Positions 42,878-52,039 of a stretch of DNA of 64,000 nt are shown in pieces (position 1 is the stretch's first letter; each line of letters starts with the position of its first letter). This DNA comes from Planctomycetota bacterium (GTDB lineage Bacteria; Planctomycetota; B15-G4), in the NCBI GenBank assembly GCA_021604805.1, contig BQJR01000005.1, positions 62,001-126,000 of the forward strand, given 5' to 3'. A program made the position numbers and the translations under genes. Below the pieces are notes generated by a model. The model searched no databases. It saw only the letters and a program-made list of their open reading frames with translations, and had not been told where the DNA came from.

Positions 42878-44104
42878 TCAGCGAGACCAGTTGAAGAGAG
42901 AGGCAGAGCCCGCGCGCGAGAGCTTGTCGCTGTCGTGGTGCGCGCCCACGAGCAACTTGTCGGCGTGGACGGCGAGCGCGACGCCGAAACGATCACGCGG
43001 CGATGAGTCGCGCGCACTGAAGCGCGCGAGCTGGCGCGGCGCAGCAGGCTGGCTCATGTCGAAGAGGTCCACACTGCCTGACCCACTGAAGTACCGCGAC
43101 ACCAGGAGCGTGTCGCCTGCCCACGTCAGCGGCTGGCCGAAGCGCTCGCCAGGCTGACCGTTACGGGCCAAGATCTTCGTGAGCGGGGCGGCGCCGGCTG
43201 GAGCAGCGAGATCGTAGATGTAGACGGCGCCCGCGTCCTTCCCCAACTCGCTGTCGCCCGTGGCAGCGATCGCGACGAAGCGCCCGTTGCTCGCCACGGC
43301 GGATCCGAAGAATCCCTGCAGTTCGGGTACGGGCGCTTGCACTTGCGCGAGCTGCTGCGGCTGTTCGGGATCCGAGATGTCGAACACGTAGGCTGCTCCG
43401 GCGAGGGGAGTGACCTGACTGTCGAAGGGGGCACCCACGATTGCGAGGTCACCACGCAGCAACACGGAACGGAGCTGGCCTTCGTGATCGACACTCCCGT
43501 CGAGATGCAGCTCGGACAACAACACGGGCGCACTCGGATCTCTCAGGCTGTACAGCCAAGGCCCTTGAGGCGCATCGAGAGAGAAGCTCGAGCTGATCAA
43601 CAACCGATCGCCGTCGAGATCGAGCAACTCACCGAAGAGAAAGGTGTCTTCCGGGCTCGGGATGCGCGCTAGCTCCAGCGGATGGGCGGGGTCGCGAATG
43701 TCGTAGATGAGCACCGCGCCGGCTTCAGGGTCGCCAGTGGCACCGAACGGCGCAGACACGACCGCGAGCCTCCGACTGAGCGCGACCTGCGCACCAAGAC
43801 TGCGGTGTTGCGCGGAGAGTGGGCCGCCCAGGGCCGCGAGGAAAACGGGCTGCCCCGGGGCTGAGGCATCGAACAACTCCACCGAGCCCGCGCTCAGCCC
43901 GTCGCCCCCCGGGGCACCGATGACAACGAGGTCTCCACGCAGAGCCACGCTCACGCCGAAGCCCTCATGTGCCTGTGGGCGAACGCTTTCTAGTTTCGCG
44001 AGTTGCTGCGGAGCCTGTCCGGAGACGCTCTCGCCGAGAGTGATGACGGACCCAATGAGGGCCGCGGAGACAATCAACAAGCGCTTTGAGTGAGTGATGT
44101 TCAT
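42878..44104 (-). CDS. Secreted propeller-like (FG-GAP/LVIVD-type) protein
   Basis: 408 residues from ATG 44104, which gives a signal peptide (residues 1-28). The mature protein has seven or so repeats of the form FG..VA..G..LVIGAP...AGSVELFD, for example GVSVALRGDLVVIGAPGGD, ALSRRLAVVSAPFG, LLRGDLAIVGAPFD and GVALAVHADKLLVGAHHD, with DISDPEQPQQLAQ-like spacers reminiscent of LVIVD repeats. A seven-bladed beta-propeller is likely. Role unknown. It converges with rsgA, 49 bases between stops. Confidence 0.8.
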   Translation of the reverse strand: MNITHSKRLLIVSAALIGSVITLGESVSGQAPQQLAKLESVRPQAHEGFGVSVALRGDLVVIGAPGGDGLSAGSVELFDASAPGQPVFLAALGGPLSAQHRSLGAQVALSRRLAVVSAPFGATGDPEAGAVLIYDIRDPAHPLELARIPSPEDTFLFGELLDLDGDRLLISSSFSLDAPQGPWLYSLRDPSAPVLLSELHLDGSVDHEGQLRSVLLRGDLAIVGAPFDSQVTPLAGAAYVFDISDPEQPQQLAQVQAPVPELQGFFGSAVASNGRFVAIAATGDSELGKDAGAVYIYDLAAPAGAAPLTKILARNGQPGERFGQPLTWAGDTLLVSRYFSGSGSVDLFDMSQPAAPRQLARFSARDSSPRDRFGVALAVHADKLLVGAHHDSDKLSRAGSASLFNWSR

Positions 44105-44436
44105 GAGGGCTTCCCAGTAAGTACGGAGGCTCGAGAGCGCGCGCCGATCCTCTCGCAGCGTGCCGCTTGGTCGAGCGGGCCCCGACGGACGGGCGGCCAA
44201 CAAGCAATCGAACATCGCGCGTGGGTGCAAGTGCGCGCGGGGACGAGTTCACTGACGTAGCCCCTTCCGAGCGCGCAGGATTGCTCGCGGCAGTGGGTCC
44301 GCTCGGCGCATCGCCCCGCCGCTGCGCGCCGAGTGTCGCCCGGCTCGCTGTAAGCAGTCCTAGGAAACGGACTCGTGGTCGCAGCGTGGCGCGCGAGCGG
44401 GCATGCTGACCGCTCGCACCGCGCCTTCTCGAGCTC
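44105..44436. other. Intergenic region between divergent genes
   Basis: About 330 bases without a supported gene. It should contain promoters for the propeller protein (minus) and the COG0523 gene (plus). A small hairpin, AGTCC and GGACT at 44356-44373, lies about 65 bases before the COG0523 ATG. No Zur box or cobalamin riboswitch is recognisable. Confidence 0.35.
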
Positions 44437-45390
44437 ATGACCGACTCCGCACCACTCCCCGCCACCGTGCTCACTGGCTACCTCGGCGCCGGCAAGACCA
44501 CGCTGCTCAATCGCATCCTGAGCGAGCCGCACGGGCTGCGCATCGCGGTCGTGGTCAACGAGTTCGGTGAAGTCGGTGTCGACGACGCGCTCGTGATCGG
44601 CGCGCGCGAAGAGGTCGTCAGTTTCGCCAACGGTTGCCTGTGTTGCACCTTCAAGGGCGACCTGCTCGAGACGCTCGAGAAGCTGCTGCGCAAGCGCGGC
44701 AAGCTCGATCACGTGATCGTGGAGACGTCGGGTGTTGCGTCGCCGGGGCCGATCGTGCAGTCGTTTCACGCCACGCCCGAGCTGCGCGCGACCGTGCGCC
44801 TCGACGGCGTGCTCACCGTGGTCGACGCGAAGCACGTGGAGCAACATCTCGAAGTCAGCCCCGAAGTGCGCGAACAGATCGCGCTCGCCGACCGCCTACT
44901 GCTCAGCAAGGTCGACTTGGTCGACGCCGCGCGCGTCGACGCGTTGACCGCGCAACTCACGGCGATGAACCCGCTGGCCCGCGTGCAACCCGCCGTGCTC
45001 GGCGACGTGCCCGTGAGCGAGCTGCTCGCGCTCGGCGGCTTCGACCCCGCGCGCCTCGACACGATTCCCGCGGGCGACGCGGCGCACGAACAAGGCGTCA
45101 CCTCCGTGGGTTTCGACGAAGCCTTCGAGCTCGACCCCGAGACCACCACGCACTGGTTGCGCTTCCTGGTGAGCCGCCGCGGGCAGGACCTCTACCGACT
45201 CAAGGGCGTGCTCGCCATGCGCGGCCAGCCCAAGCGCTTCGTCGTGCAGGGCGTGCACCAACTCTTCGAAGCCAAACCCGACCGCGAGTGGCGCGACGAC
45301 GAAGAGCGTCGCTGCAAGCTCGTGTTCATCGGTCGCGGCCTCGAGGAAGACGAGCTGCGTCGCGGGCTCGAAGCCTGCCGCGCGCGCTGA
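44437..45390 (+). CDS. COG0523/CobW-family metal-chaperone GTPase
   Basis: 317 residues. Walker A is GYLGAGKT (14-21), the metal-binding CxCC motif is Cys67-Leu-Cys69-Cys70 (NGCLCCTFKGDL), followed by ETSGVASPGPI, VVDAKH and the base-recognition motif LSKVDLVD. The C-terminal CobW_C domain contains RLKGVLAMRGQPKRFVVQGVH. Family members insert zinc, cobalt or other metals into target enzymes. No cobalamin, nitrile hydratase or zinc-regulated gene is adjacent, so the metal is not assignable. The His-rich loop of CobW itself is absent, which favours a zinc-type member. Confidence 0.9.
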   Translation: MTDSAPLPATVLTGYLGAGKTTLLNRILSEPHGLRIAVVVNEFGEVGVDDALVIGAREEVVSFANGCLCCTFKGDLLETLEKLLRKRGKLDHVIVETSGVASPGPIVQSFHATPELRATVRLDGVLTVVDAKHVEQHLEVSPEVREQIALADRLLLSKVDLVDAARVDALTAQLTAMNPLARVQPAVLGDVPVSELLALGGFDPARLDTIPAGDAAHEQGVTSVGFDEAFELDPETTTHWLRFLVSRRGQDLYRLKGVLAMRGQPKRFVVQGVHQLFEAKPDREWRDDEERRCKLVFIGRGLEEDELRRGLEACRAR

Positions 45391-45460
45391 AGCCAGCGCG
45401 CAGCGGCCGCGCGCACGACCTGCTCTGCCGACCACGCGTTGAGGCGCCGCGCCGGCGAGA

Positions 45461-45973
45461 TCAGCCGTCGTCGGGCCCGTCGTCCTCGCGCTCCTCGACC
45501 TGGAAGCCGAAGCCGTCTTCGTCGAGGTCGGTGCCGGCGAACAGGCTCGGGCGACGTTCGGCGGCCATGGCTTCGCCGAAGGTGATCGCGAGTTCGCCGT
45601 CGGCATCGGTGCCGGGGCCGTAGGGGATGAAGACCTCGAGCGCTTCGCCGCCCACGTGTTCGAGCGCCACGGCCACGGCGTCGGTGAGCTCTTCGGCGTC
45701 GTCGTTCTCGCCGGCTTGGATGCGCGCGTCCCAGCAGAGCGCCACCGCGCGCATCTCGGCTTCGGCCGTCTCCTCACGCACCGATTCCATCAGCGCGTAG
45801 AGCACGCGTTCGGGCTGCGCCTCGGCCTCATCGAGTTCGTAGCTCTTGGCGGCCATGCTGCCCTCGGCGTCCATGGTGGCGGCGAAGGGGAAGAAGCCGC
45901 CGTCGGCGCTGAGCAGCTTGTGCGCGAAGGGCAGCACGGCGGCGAGCAGTTCGTCGAGGTCGGCGTTGGCCAC
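45461..45973 (-). CDS. Conserved-looking cytoplasmic protein of unknown function
   Basis: 170 residues from a GTG at 45973, chosen because AGGAGCT lies just upstream and the residues before it look non-coding. The protein is acidic and alpha/beta: LDELLAAVLPFAHKLLSADGGFFPFAATM, given as residues 4-32, then an ALCWDARIQAGE strand and ALEVFIPYGPGTDADGELAITFGE. The pattern of a helical N-terminus, central strands ending in two-strand hairpin and an acidic tail is seen in small toxin-immunity-like families, but I cannot assign one. It converges with the COG0523 gene. Confidence 0.65.
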   Translation of the reverse strand: MANADLDELLAAVLPFAHKLLSADGGFFPFAATMDAEGSMAAKSYELDEAEAQPERVLYALMESVREETAEAEMRAVALCWDARIQAGENDDAEELTDAVAVALEHVGGEALEVFIPYGPGTDADGELAITFGEAMAAERRPSLFAGTDLDEDGFGFQVEEREDDGPDDG

Positions 45974-46340
45974 GGGGAGCTCCTGGGGCGGGGATCGGCG
46001 GGCGGGGTTCGACGCGCAACGCGGCGCGGAGCCATCGGCTTGCACGTCCCCACCATCGGCAGCCGAGGGGGCGAATCAAGAGCCGGAGAGCACGGCTCCG
46101 AAAACACGGACGGGACCGACGCCCGAAGACGCCGACCCCGTCGCGCGCTTGTCAAAACGGAGGTTGGTGGACGCCCTGATCGACGCGCGCGGAGCGCATC
46201 CAGGACGACTGCCTTAGTCCGGGCGACCAGAGCCGGCGGCTCCGAGATCGTCCGGGGACAGCTTATCAGGCGCTGCGCTGAGCGCAGGAACGCGGCCGCA
46301 TCAGCAGCGCCTGCCGGCGGCAGAGCGATCCGAAACGCGA
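45974..46340. other. Gene-free stretch before the respiratory operon terminator
   Basis: About 370 bases with no supported gene. It includes the promoter region of the 170-residue protein gene and two small inverted repeats: GAGCCGGCGGCTC at 46230-46242 and CTGCGCT-G-AGCGCAG at 46273-46287. Function unknown. Confidence 0.35.
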
Positions 46341-46376
46341 ACCGGCCGTGCCCCGCAATCGCGAGACACGGCCGGT
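46341..46376 (-). terminator. Terminator hairpin of the respiratory operon
   Basis: ACCGGCCGTG (46341-46350) pairs perfectly with CACGGCCGGT (46367-46376), 36 bases after the stop of the octahaem cytochrome gene. Confidence 0.7.
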
Positions 46377-46412
46377 GGCCAAGCGCCGAAGAGCGCGCGG
46401 CGGAGCGAGGCG

Positions 46413-49400
46413 TCAGCCCTGCTGATTCTCCTCGGCGGGCTCGAGCTTGCCGAGGTGCTCGAGGTAGTGCTGCAGCGCCTCGATCTGGCTCTGTGAGTCG
46501 CCGTTGCGCCAGCTCTCGTCGTACTGCGCGTCGTACTCGCCTTCGCTGAACTCGCCGAAGAAGTTGGGCATGCGCGTGCCGGGCGTGATGACCTGCGGGT
46601 CGAGCAACCAGTCGTGCACCCAGTCGGTCTTCAGGCGGTGTTGCGTGAGCGCGAGATCGGGGCCCCAGTTGCCGGGGTCGCTCTCGGGCAGCACGTCGCC
46701 CGACGGGTGACAGGAGTTGCACTGGTAGGTGTTGAACAGGTCTTCGCCACGACGGTAGAGCTCTTCGTCGACGGTCTTCTCGAGACCGCTCACGGGCTCG
46801 AAGGGCCAGGCCTGATCCGCCTGCGCCGCGAACCAACGCACCAGCGCGAGCGACTCGTGCTCGCTCAAGCCGAAGGTCGGCATGCGAACGTTCACGTGGG
46901 TGCGCACGATGTAGGGATCGAGCAGGAAGTCGAAGAGCCAGTCGGGGTTGCTCTTGGCGCCTTGCCCGCGCAACACCGGCGGACGCATGGCCGAGTCGTC
47001 GATGTAACGACCCATGCCGCCTTCGCCCTCGCCGTAGACCAGGAACTCGCCGGGGATCTCGCGGTTCTCGGGGTCGTCCTCGAAGAACTCGTAGAGGTCG
47101 TAGTCCTCTTCGAGCTCGGCGTCGTAGAACTCGTCTTCGAGCCAGGCGTGCGCCGCGAAGAGTTCTTGGCCGTTCACGACCACGGGCTGCGCGGTCCAGG
47201 CGCCGTATTCCATGGCTTCGTCGATGACTTCCTCGAGGCCTTCGAGCGCGTCGTCGAAGTCTTCACCCTTCTCGACCAGCATGTACTGCGGCAGCTGGCC
47301 CATGCGGTGACAGCCGATGCAGTTGTACTTGGTGATCAGGCGCGAGCCCTCTTCCACCAGCGCGGCGTCGCCATCGAGTTGCACCTTCATGGTGGGGTCG
47401 ATGCCGTCGGCGCGCAGGCCGAGCAGGAACTGGACCACGAGGTCGTTCTCGGCGTCGTCGAGATAGAAGTTCGGCATCTTCAACTTGTCGTTGGGCGCCT
47501 TGACCTTCTGCTCGTACTTCTCGATCACATACTCGCCGTCGACCTTGCCGATCACCGGCAGGCGGTCATAGGCGCGCGGGTCTTCCAGCTTGCGCTCGTA
47601 CCACGCGCGACGGCTGTGACCGATCGCTTCGGGGTTCGTGTGCGCGGCTTCGTGACCGAAGTCGAACTTGGTGATCTCCTTCAGGCTCTCGTAGGTGAGC
47701 TCGGTGCCGATGCCCACGTCGTCGTAGTGACCGGGCACGAGGTGGCAGCCCGAGCAACCGAAGCGCTCGAAGAGCTTCTGGCCGACGAAGACTTCCACGC
47801 TCTCGCCGTCGGCGCGCATGCGCGCCACTTCGTCGCGCGCATAGTTGTCACCCGCGATCGACGCGAGGTGCGTGACCGCGATGTCGTCGAGGATCTGCGC
47901 GTCGGCAGCGGGCGGTGCGGTCTGCTCCCACTCTTCGCTGCGCTGATCCATGAGCCACGCCGTGATGTTCCAGGCTTCCGCGTCGGTGAGACGCAGGTCC
48001 GGCATCACGCTCGTGTGGTAGTAGGCCTTCGGGTCGCGGATCCAGTTGTAGAGCCACGTGGAGTTGACCTTGCTGCCGATGGCGGAGAGCTCGGGGCCGT
48101 GGTCGTTCTCAGTCCAGCCTTCACCCTCCATCGAGTGACAGCCGAGGCAGCCACGCGACTCGAAGGTGGCCTTGCCGGCGGCGATGTCGCCTTCACCGGC
48201 GGGCGGCGCTTCCATCGAGTAGCTGCCAGCGTCGAGCTGCTCCTGGCTCTGGTGCAGGAGGTACGCACTGATCGCGCGCGCTTCGACTTCGTTGCGCGCG
48301 CGCCAGTCGCCGACCCAGCGGTCGCTGTTGTTGTCCCACTCGGCGTCGGGGCTGATCGTGTCTTCGGCGTGCGCACCGCTGTTCGACTGGTTCCAGAAGT
48401 GCGGCATCCGCGTGCTCGGGCGGAAGCCCTGCGGATCCATGAGCCACTTCTGGATGAACTCGGGCGTGGTCTTGGCCTGCAGGTTGGTCAGGTCGGGACC
48501 GGGCTTACGCAGGTGCTCGAAGCCCTGGATCTTGTGACAGCCGTAGCAGCCGAGATCCTCGACCAGCGCGCGCGACTCGTTGTACTCGGGCACGCCGGGG
48601 ATGCGGTCGGTGCTGTCGTGGCACTGGAAGCAGGACGAGTAGAGCTTGTCGCTCGGCGTCATCGGCCAATCCCAGTAGTGACGGTCGGGCTCGTAGCCCC
48701 AGTCTTCGATCCAGCGCGCTTCCTTCTCTTCGGCCGTCTCGATCATCTGGCCTTCGTGGAAGGTCGGCGCCGGCGTGTGGAAGGTGCGCGGGAACTCCAC
48801 GCGCTGACCGTTGCCCTGGTGGCAGGTCGTGCAACCGAACTCGCCGATGGGGTGCGGGCTGCTGTCGGTGAGGAACAGGTCGAGGCGCGGGTGCGCATTC
48901 AACACGCGCTCGCCCTTGCCGGCCAGCGGGCCGTCGCCGCCCTTCTCGTTGAGCGGGTCGTGGTCGATGTAGAACGGGTTGTCGATGCCGACGTGGCAAG
49001 TGGTGCACATGTCCACCTTGCCGACGTACTGGAAGTTGTAGTTGTCGCGCAGCTTGTCGAGCACGACCTTCTCGACCTTGTAGGTCGGTGCGAGCATGTC
49101 GGCCATCGGCGCGTTACGGATGAAGTCGTTGAAGATGCCCGGGCCGATGGTGGCCAAGCTCTTCTCGGTGCGCACGAGGTCTTCGCGCAGGGCGTCGCGC
49201 TGACGCGTGAGCTCGGTCTGTTGCTCCTCGATCTTTTGGATCGCTTTCTTCTTGGCGAGCATCGCCTGGTTGGCGGAGTTGGCGGCTTGAGTGAGCTCGT
49301 CGACCTTGGCGGTCTGGGCTTCGAGAGCTTCGTCGGCCTCGGCCATGAGCTCGGCGTCCTCGCCGTGCAGCAGGCGCTCTTCTTCGTAGTTGTAGCGGAG

Positions 49401-50054
49401 CTCGTCGAGCTCGGACTTGGCGATCTTGTAGCGCTGGTCGGCGGCGTAGAACTCACCCTCCAGCACGAGCGCTTCGTCGCCCAAGGTGTTGAGCGTGTCG
49501 GCTTGGCCGGCGAGTTCCGCTTCGACCGCGGCGAGCCCGGCGTCGACCGTGGCGAGTGCCTCGGGATCGATGGCGGCTTCGGCATCGGCCTGCGCCAGCG
49601 TGAGGCGCGCGATCTCGTTCTGGCGGAAGGCCTCCTGCACGCCCTTCCAGTCGCGCACTGCGTCGCGGCGCCACATGAGCAAGATCGTGACGACCAGCAG
49701 CAGCGAACTCAGGATGAACCAGTTCACCACCGTGCGATCGGAGTGCAGACGCTCGTCGCCGAAGATCGTCTTGTTCACCGGCTGCATCGGGTAGACGTTC
49801 GCGGCGGACGGCTTCTTCTTGGCCGCCGGCTTCTTGGCCGCGGCCTTCTTCTCGGCGCCCTTGCCCGCGTCCATCTTGGCCTTGAGCGCGGCGATGCGCG
49901 CCTTCACGTCGCCACCATCATCGGCAGCGGGAGCGTCGCCCCCACCGTCGGCGGACTTGGCCGCAGCCTTCGGAGCCGCGTCGCCGCCGCCTTCCTTGAC
50001 CTTGGCGAGACGCGCCTTGATGGCGTCGATTTTGGCCTGCTTGTCGTCAGTCAT
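46413..50054 (-). CDS. Membrane-anchored octahaem c-type cytochrome with coiled-coil stalk
   Basis: 1213 residues. The first ~105 are a Lys/Ala/Gly-rich cytoplasmic segment (two IKARLAKVK/IAALKAKMD motifs, AEKKAAAKKPAAKKK). One transmembrane helix follows at about 112-130 (WFILSSLLLVVTILLMW). Residues about 140-310 are a long charged coiled coil. Then come eight CxxCH haem sites near residues 349, 407, 474, 502, 635, 766, 911 and 1111 (CTTCH twice, CFQCH, CYGCH, CLGCH, CSGCH, CIGCH, CNSCH), several within cytochrome c-type domains ending in RMPHFW, VMPDLRL, KMPNFYL, RMPTFGL or RMPNFFG with likely axial Met. It is the last gene of the Rieske/cytochrome b operon and probably the electron exit of the complex. 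Confidence 0.93.
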   Translation of the reverse strand: MTDDKQAKIDAIKARLAKVKEGGGDAAPKAAAKSADGGGDAPAADDGGDVKARIAALKAKMDAGKGAEKKAAAKKPAAKKKPSAANVYPMQPVNKTIFGDERLHSDRTVVNWFILSSLLLVVTILLMWRRDAVRDWKGVQEAFRQNEIARLTLAQADAEAAIDPEALATVDAGLAAVEAELAGQADTLNTLGDEALVLEGEFYAADQRYKIAKSELDELRYNYEEERLLHGEDAELMAEADEALEAQTAKVDELTQAANSANQAMLAKKKAIQKIEEQQTELTRQRDALREDLVRTEKSLATIGPGIFNDFIRNAPMADMLAPTYKVEKVVLDKLRDNYNFQYVGKVDMCTTCHVGIDNPFYIDHDPLNEKGGDGPLAGKGERVLNAHPRLDLFLTDSSPHPIGEFGCTTCHQGNGQRVEFPRTFHTPAPTFHEGQMIETAEEKEARWIEDWGYEPDRHYWDWPMTPSDKLYSSCFQCHDSTDRIPGVPEYNESRALVEDLGCYGCHKIQGFEHLRKPGPDLTNLQAKTTPEFIQKWLMDPQGFRPSTRMPHFWNQSNSGAHAEDTISPDAEWDNNSDRWVGDWRARNEVEARAISAYLLHQSQEQLDAGSYSMEAPPAGEGDIAAGKATFESRGCLGCHSMEGEGWTENDHGPELSAIGSKVNSTWLYNWIRDPKAYYHTSVMPDLRLTDAEAWNITAWLMDQRSEEWEQTAPPAADAQILDDIAVTHLASIAGDNYARDEVARMRADGESVEVFVGQKLFERFGCSGCHLVPGHYDDVGIGTELTYESLKEITKFDFGHEAAHTNPEAIGHSRRAWYERKLEDPRAYDRLPVIGKVDGEYVIEKYEQKVKAPNDKLKMPNFYLDDAENDLVVQFLLGLRADGIDPTMKVQLDGDAALVEEGSRLITKYNCIGCHRMGQLPQYMLVEKGEDFDDALEGLEEVIDEAMEYGAWTAQPVVVNGQELFAAHAWLEDEFYDAELEEDYDLYEFFEDDPENREIPGEFLVYGEGEGGMGRYIDDSAMRPPVLRGQGAKSNPDWLFDFLLDPYIVRTHVNVRMPTFGLSEHESLALVRWFAAQADQAWPFEPVSGLEKTVDEELYRRGEDLFNTYQCNSCHPSGDVLPESDPGNWGPDLALTQHRLKTDWVHDWLLDPQVITPGTRMPNFFGEFSEGEYDAQYDESWRNGDSQSQIEALQHYLEHLGKLEPAEENQQG

Positions 50055-50105
50055 CTCTTTGGGATCCGTGCGTGCAGCGCGTTCGGCTGTGCGCCGCGCG
50101 GGGAC

Positions 50106-51185
50106 TCAGATGTTGAAGAACCACTCGGGAATGCCCACCAGGTACTTCAAGTTGAAGAACCAGCGCAGGAGCATCTTGATCGGCAGCGAGCCCATCATCA
50201 GCAGCAGCATCACGAGGACGCTGAAGCGTGCGAAGCCGAGTTCGTGGAAGAACTTCTTGAGCACGGTGACGGCCAGGATCGCTGGCGTCACGATGAAGTA
50301 CCCGAGCACCAACAAGATGCCCGGCAGCTCACGCACCAGTGGGTTGTCGGGCATGCGCGTGTCGAGCATCGACACCCAGAAGTACTCCGACAGGTTCACG
50401 TTCACGAGCGCTTCGACCTTGTGCGGGTCCCAGTACTCGAAGGGTCCGAAGAAGTTCCAGTTCGGACCGCGCAGGAAGGTGCCCATGATCACGAGCAGCA
50501 CCCACATGATCAGGAAGCCGAACATGAACATGCCGATGGCGAACGGCCGTTCCTTGAACGTGTAGTAGCCGTTGCCCTTCGGGTTCGTGTCGATGTACGG
50601 GATCGCCATCAGACCCACGACGATCATGCCCGGCAGCACCACGCCCGCGAGCCACGGGTCGAAGTACACGAGCATTTCCTGCAGACCCAGGAAGTACCAC
50701 GGCGCCTTGGCCGGGTTCGGCGCGCGGCTACCCGAGGCCGGCTCTTCCAGCGGCGCCTCGACCATCACGGCCCAGGCGATGAAGGCCGCCGAGAGCAGCA
50801 CCGTCATGATGAACTCGGGGAACACCAGGTCGGGCCACACGAGCACCTTCTTGCCACTCTCGGTCGCCTCGTTGGGCGGCAGACCGCGCTCGAGGCGCAT
50901 GTCATTGAGCGTGGCTTGGCGGAACGCCAACCAAAGGAAGAACAACACGCTGAACGTCATGATGACGATCGGCATGTTGTCGCCCTTCTTCAGGATCGTG
51001 GCGAAGTCGTGATTCTGCGCGCCGACGACGAAGAAGAGTGCGGTGAGCCCCATGATCCCGAAGGCGACCTTCGGCTGCATCATCTGCCGCATACGCAGCA
51101 TGTAGAGCGCGAAGATCGCCGTGCAGATCCCGATGACGAGTTCGGGGGACGCGAGCGAGTTGAAGAAGGCTTCGAAGGTTTCCAC
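50106..51185 (-). CDS. Cytochrome b subunit IV-like membrane protein
   Basis: 359 residues, about eight hydrophobic helices. The first ~85 residues hold two to three extra helices absent from PetD/subunit IV (VIGICTAIFALYMLRM, AFGIMGLTALFFVVGAQ, PIVIMTFSVLFFLWLAF). The core begins with VLVWPDLVFPEFIMT and includes PNPAKAPWYFLGLQEMLVY, the Qo-site segment where b6f and bc1 have PEWY; here the Glu-containing tetrapeptide reads APWY. DTNPKGNGYYTFKERPFA is another typical segment. It lies 12 bases after the b6-type gene, so together they make the split cytochrome b of a quinol oxidase complex. Confidence 0.88.
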   Translation of the reverse strand: METFEAFFNSLASPELVIGICTAIFALYMLRMRQMMQPKVAFGIMGLTALFFVVGAQNHDFATILKKGDNMPIVIMTFSVLFFLWLAFRQATLNDMRLERGLPPNEATESGKKVLVWPDLVFPEFIMTVLLSAAFIAWAVMVEAPLEEPASGSRAPNPAKAPWYFLGLQEMLVYFDPWLAGVVLPGMIVVGLMAIPYIDTNPKGNGYYTFKERPFAIGMFMFGFLIMWVLLVIMGTFLRGPNWNFFGPFEYWDPHKVEALVNVNLSEYFWVSMLDTRMPDNPLVRELPGILLVLGYFIVTPAILAVTVLKKFFHELGFARFSVLVMLLLMMGSLPIKMLLRWFFNLKYLVGIPEWFFNI

Positions 51186-51197
51186 GCCAGGCGTTCC

Positions 51198-51971
51198 TTA
51201 CATGGGTCCCGAGATGCCGCCGTCCTTGCGGACGCGCCAGAAGTGCACCGCCATGAACAGGCCCGCGGCGAGCGGTAGCGCCACGCAGTGCAAGACGTAG
51301 AAGCGCAGCAGTGCCGCGGCCCCCACGAAGCGCCCGGCCAACAGGCCGAAGCGGATGTCACTCGCCGGTGTGACCAAGGCCACGTCGCCCACGGCGAGCA
51401 AGCTCGCACCCGGGCCCTCGTGACCGATCAGCGGATGGGCGCGCGCCATGTTCGAGCCGACCGTGATGGCCCAGATGGCGAGCTGGTCCCAGGGCAGCAG
51501 GTACCCGGTGAAGGACAGCAGCAGCGTGAGCAACAGCAGGATCACGCCGATGTTCCAGTTGAACTCGCGCGGCGGCTTGTAGCTGCCGGTGAGGAACACG
51601 CGCAGCATGTGCAACCACACGGCGAGCACCATCATGTGGGCGCCCCAACGGTGCAGCTCGCGCATGATGCCCAACGGCACGTGCTCTCGCAGCGCGATGA
51701 TGTCGTTGTAGGCGTACTCGATCGTCGGGCGGTAATAGAACATCAACAGCACGCCGGTGATCGTCTCGAGCAAGAACAGGAAGAACGTGATCCCGCCCAT
51801 GCACCAGGTGAACGAAAGGCGGATACCGCTCTTGCGTGCCTTCACCGGGTGCAGGTGGAGGAAGATGTTCGAGAGCGCGGCCAGTGCGCGGTTTCGCGGT
51901 GTGCTCGGATAGCCGTGTCTGAAGATTGATCTCCAGATCTGCGTCTCCGCGATCATCTTGAACAGGCTCAA
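51198..51971 (-). CDS. b6-type cytochrome b (N-terminal half)
   Basis: 257 residues with four transmembrane helices. Axial haem ligands are His107 and His121 on helix B (ELHRWGAH...WLHMLRVF) and His228 and His243 on helix D. The 14 residues between the helix D ligands equal the b6f value; bc1 complexes have 13. Cys57 in WCMGGITFF aligns with the cysteine of cytochrome b6 that binds the extra haem c_n. [11 protein letters not shown] and [11 protein letters not shown] are Qo-side features. It works with the Rieske and subunit-IV-like proteins to oxidise menaquinol. Confidence 0.93.
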   Translation of the reverse strand: MSLFKMIAETQIWRSIFRHGYPSTPRNRALAALSNIFLHLHPVKARKSGIRLSFTWCMGGITFFLFLLETITGVLLMFYYRPTIEYAYNDIIALREHVPLGIMRELHRWGAHMMVLAVWLHMLRVFLTGSYKPPREFNWNIGVILLLLTLLLSFTGYLLPWDQLAIWAITVGSNMARAHPLIGHEGPGASLLAVGDVALVTPASDIRFGLLAGRFVGAAALLRFYVLHCVALPLAAGLFMAVHFWRVRKDGGISGPM

Positions 51972-52039
51972 GGCTGCAGACCTCCGGGTCTAAAAGTTCA
52001 GCGCGCGACGGGGCTCGCGCGGGAGGGTACGGGGAAGGA

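Noticed and set aside
44105-44436. Cobalamin riboswitch or Zur box before the CobW-type gene
   Set aside because: Neither the conserved cobalamin riboswitch core nor an AT-rich zinc-regulator palindrome is visible.
46614-51278. 1554-codon plus-strand open frame opposite the cytochrome genes
   Set aside because: It runs antisense across three real genes with haem motifs and membrane helices, and its translation is a low-complexity Val/Glu/His/Arg mix typical of GC-rich antisense frames.
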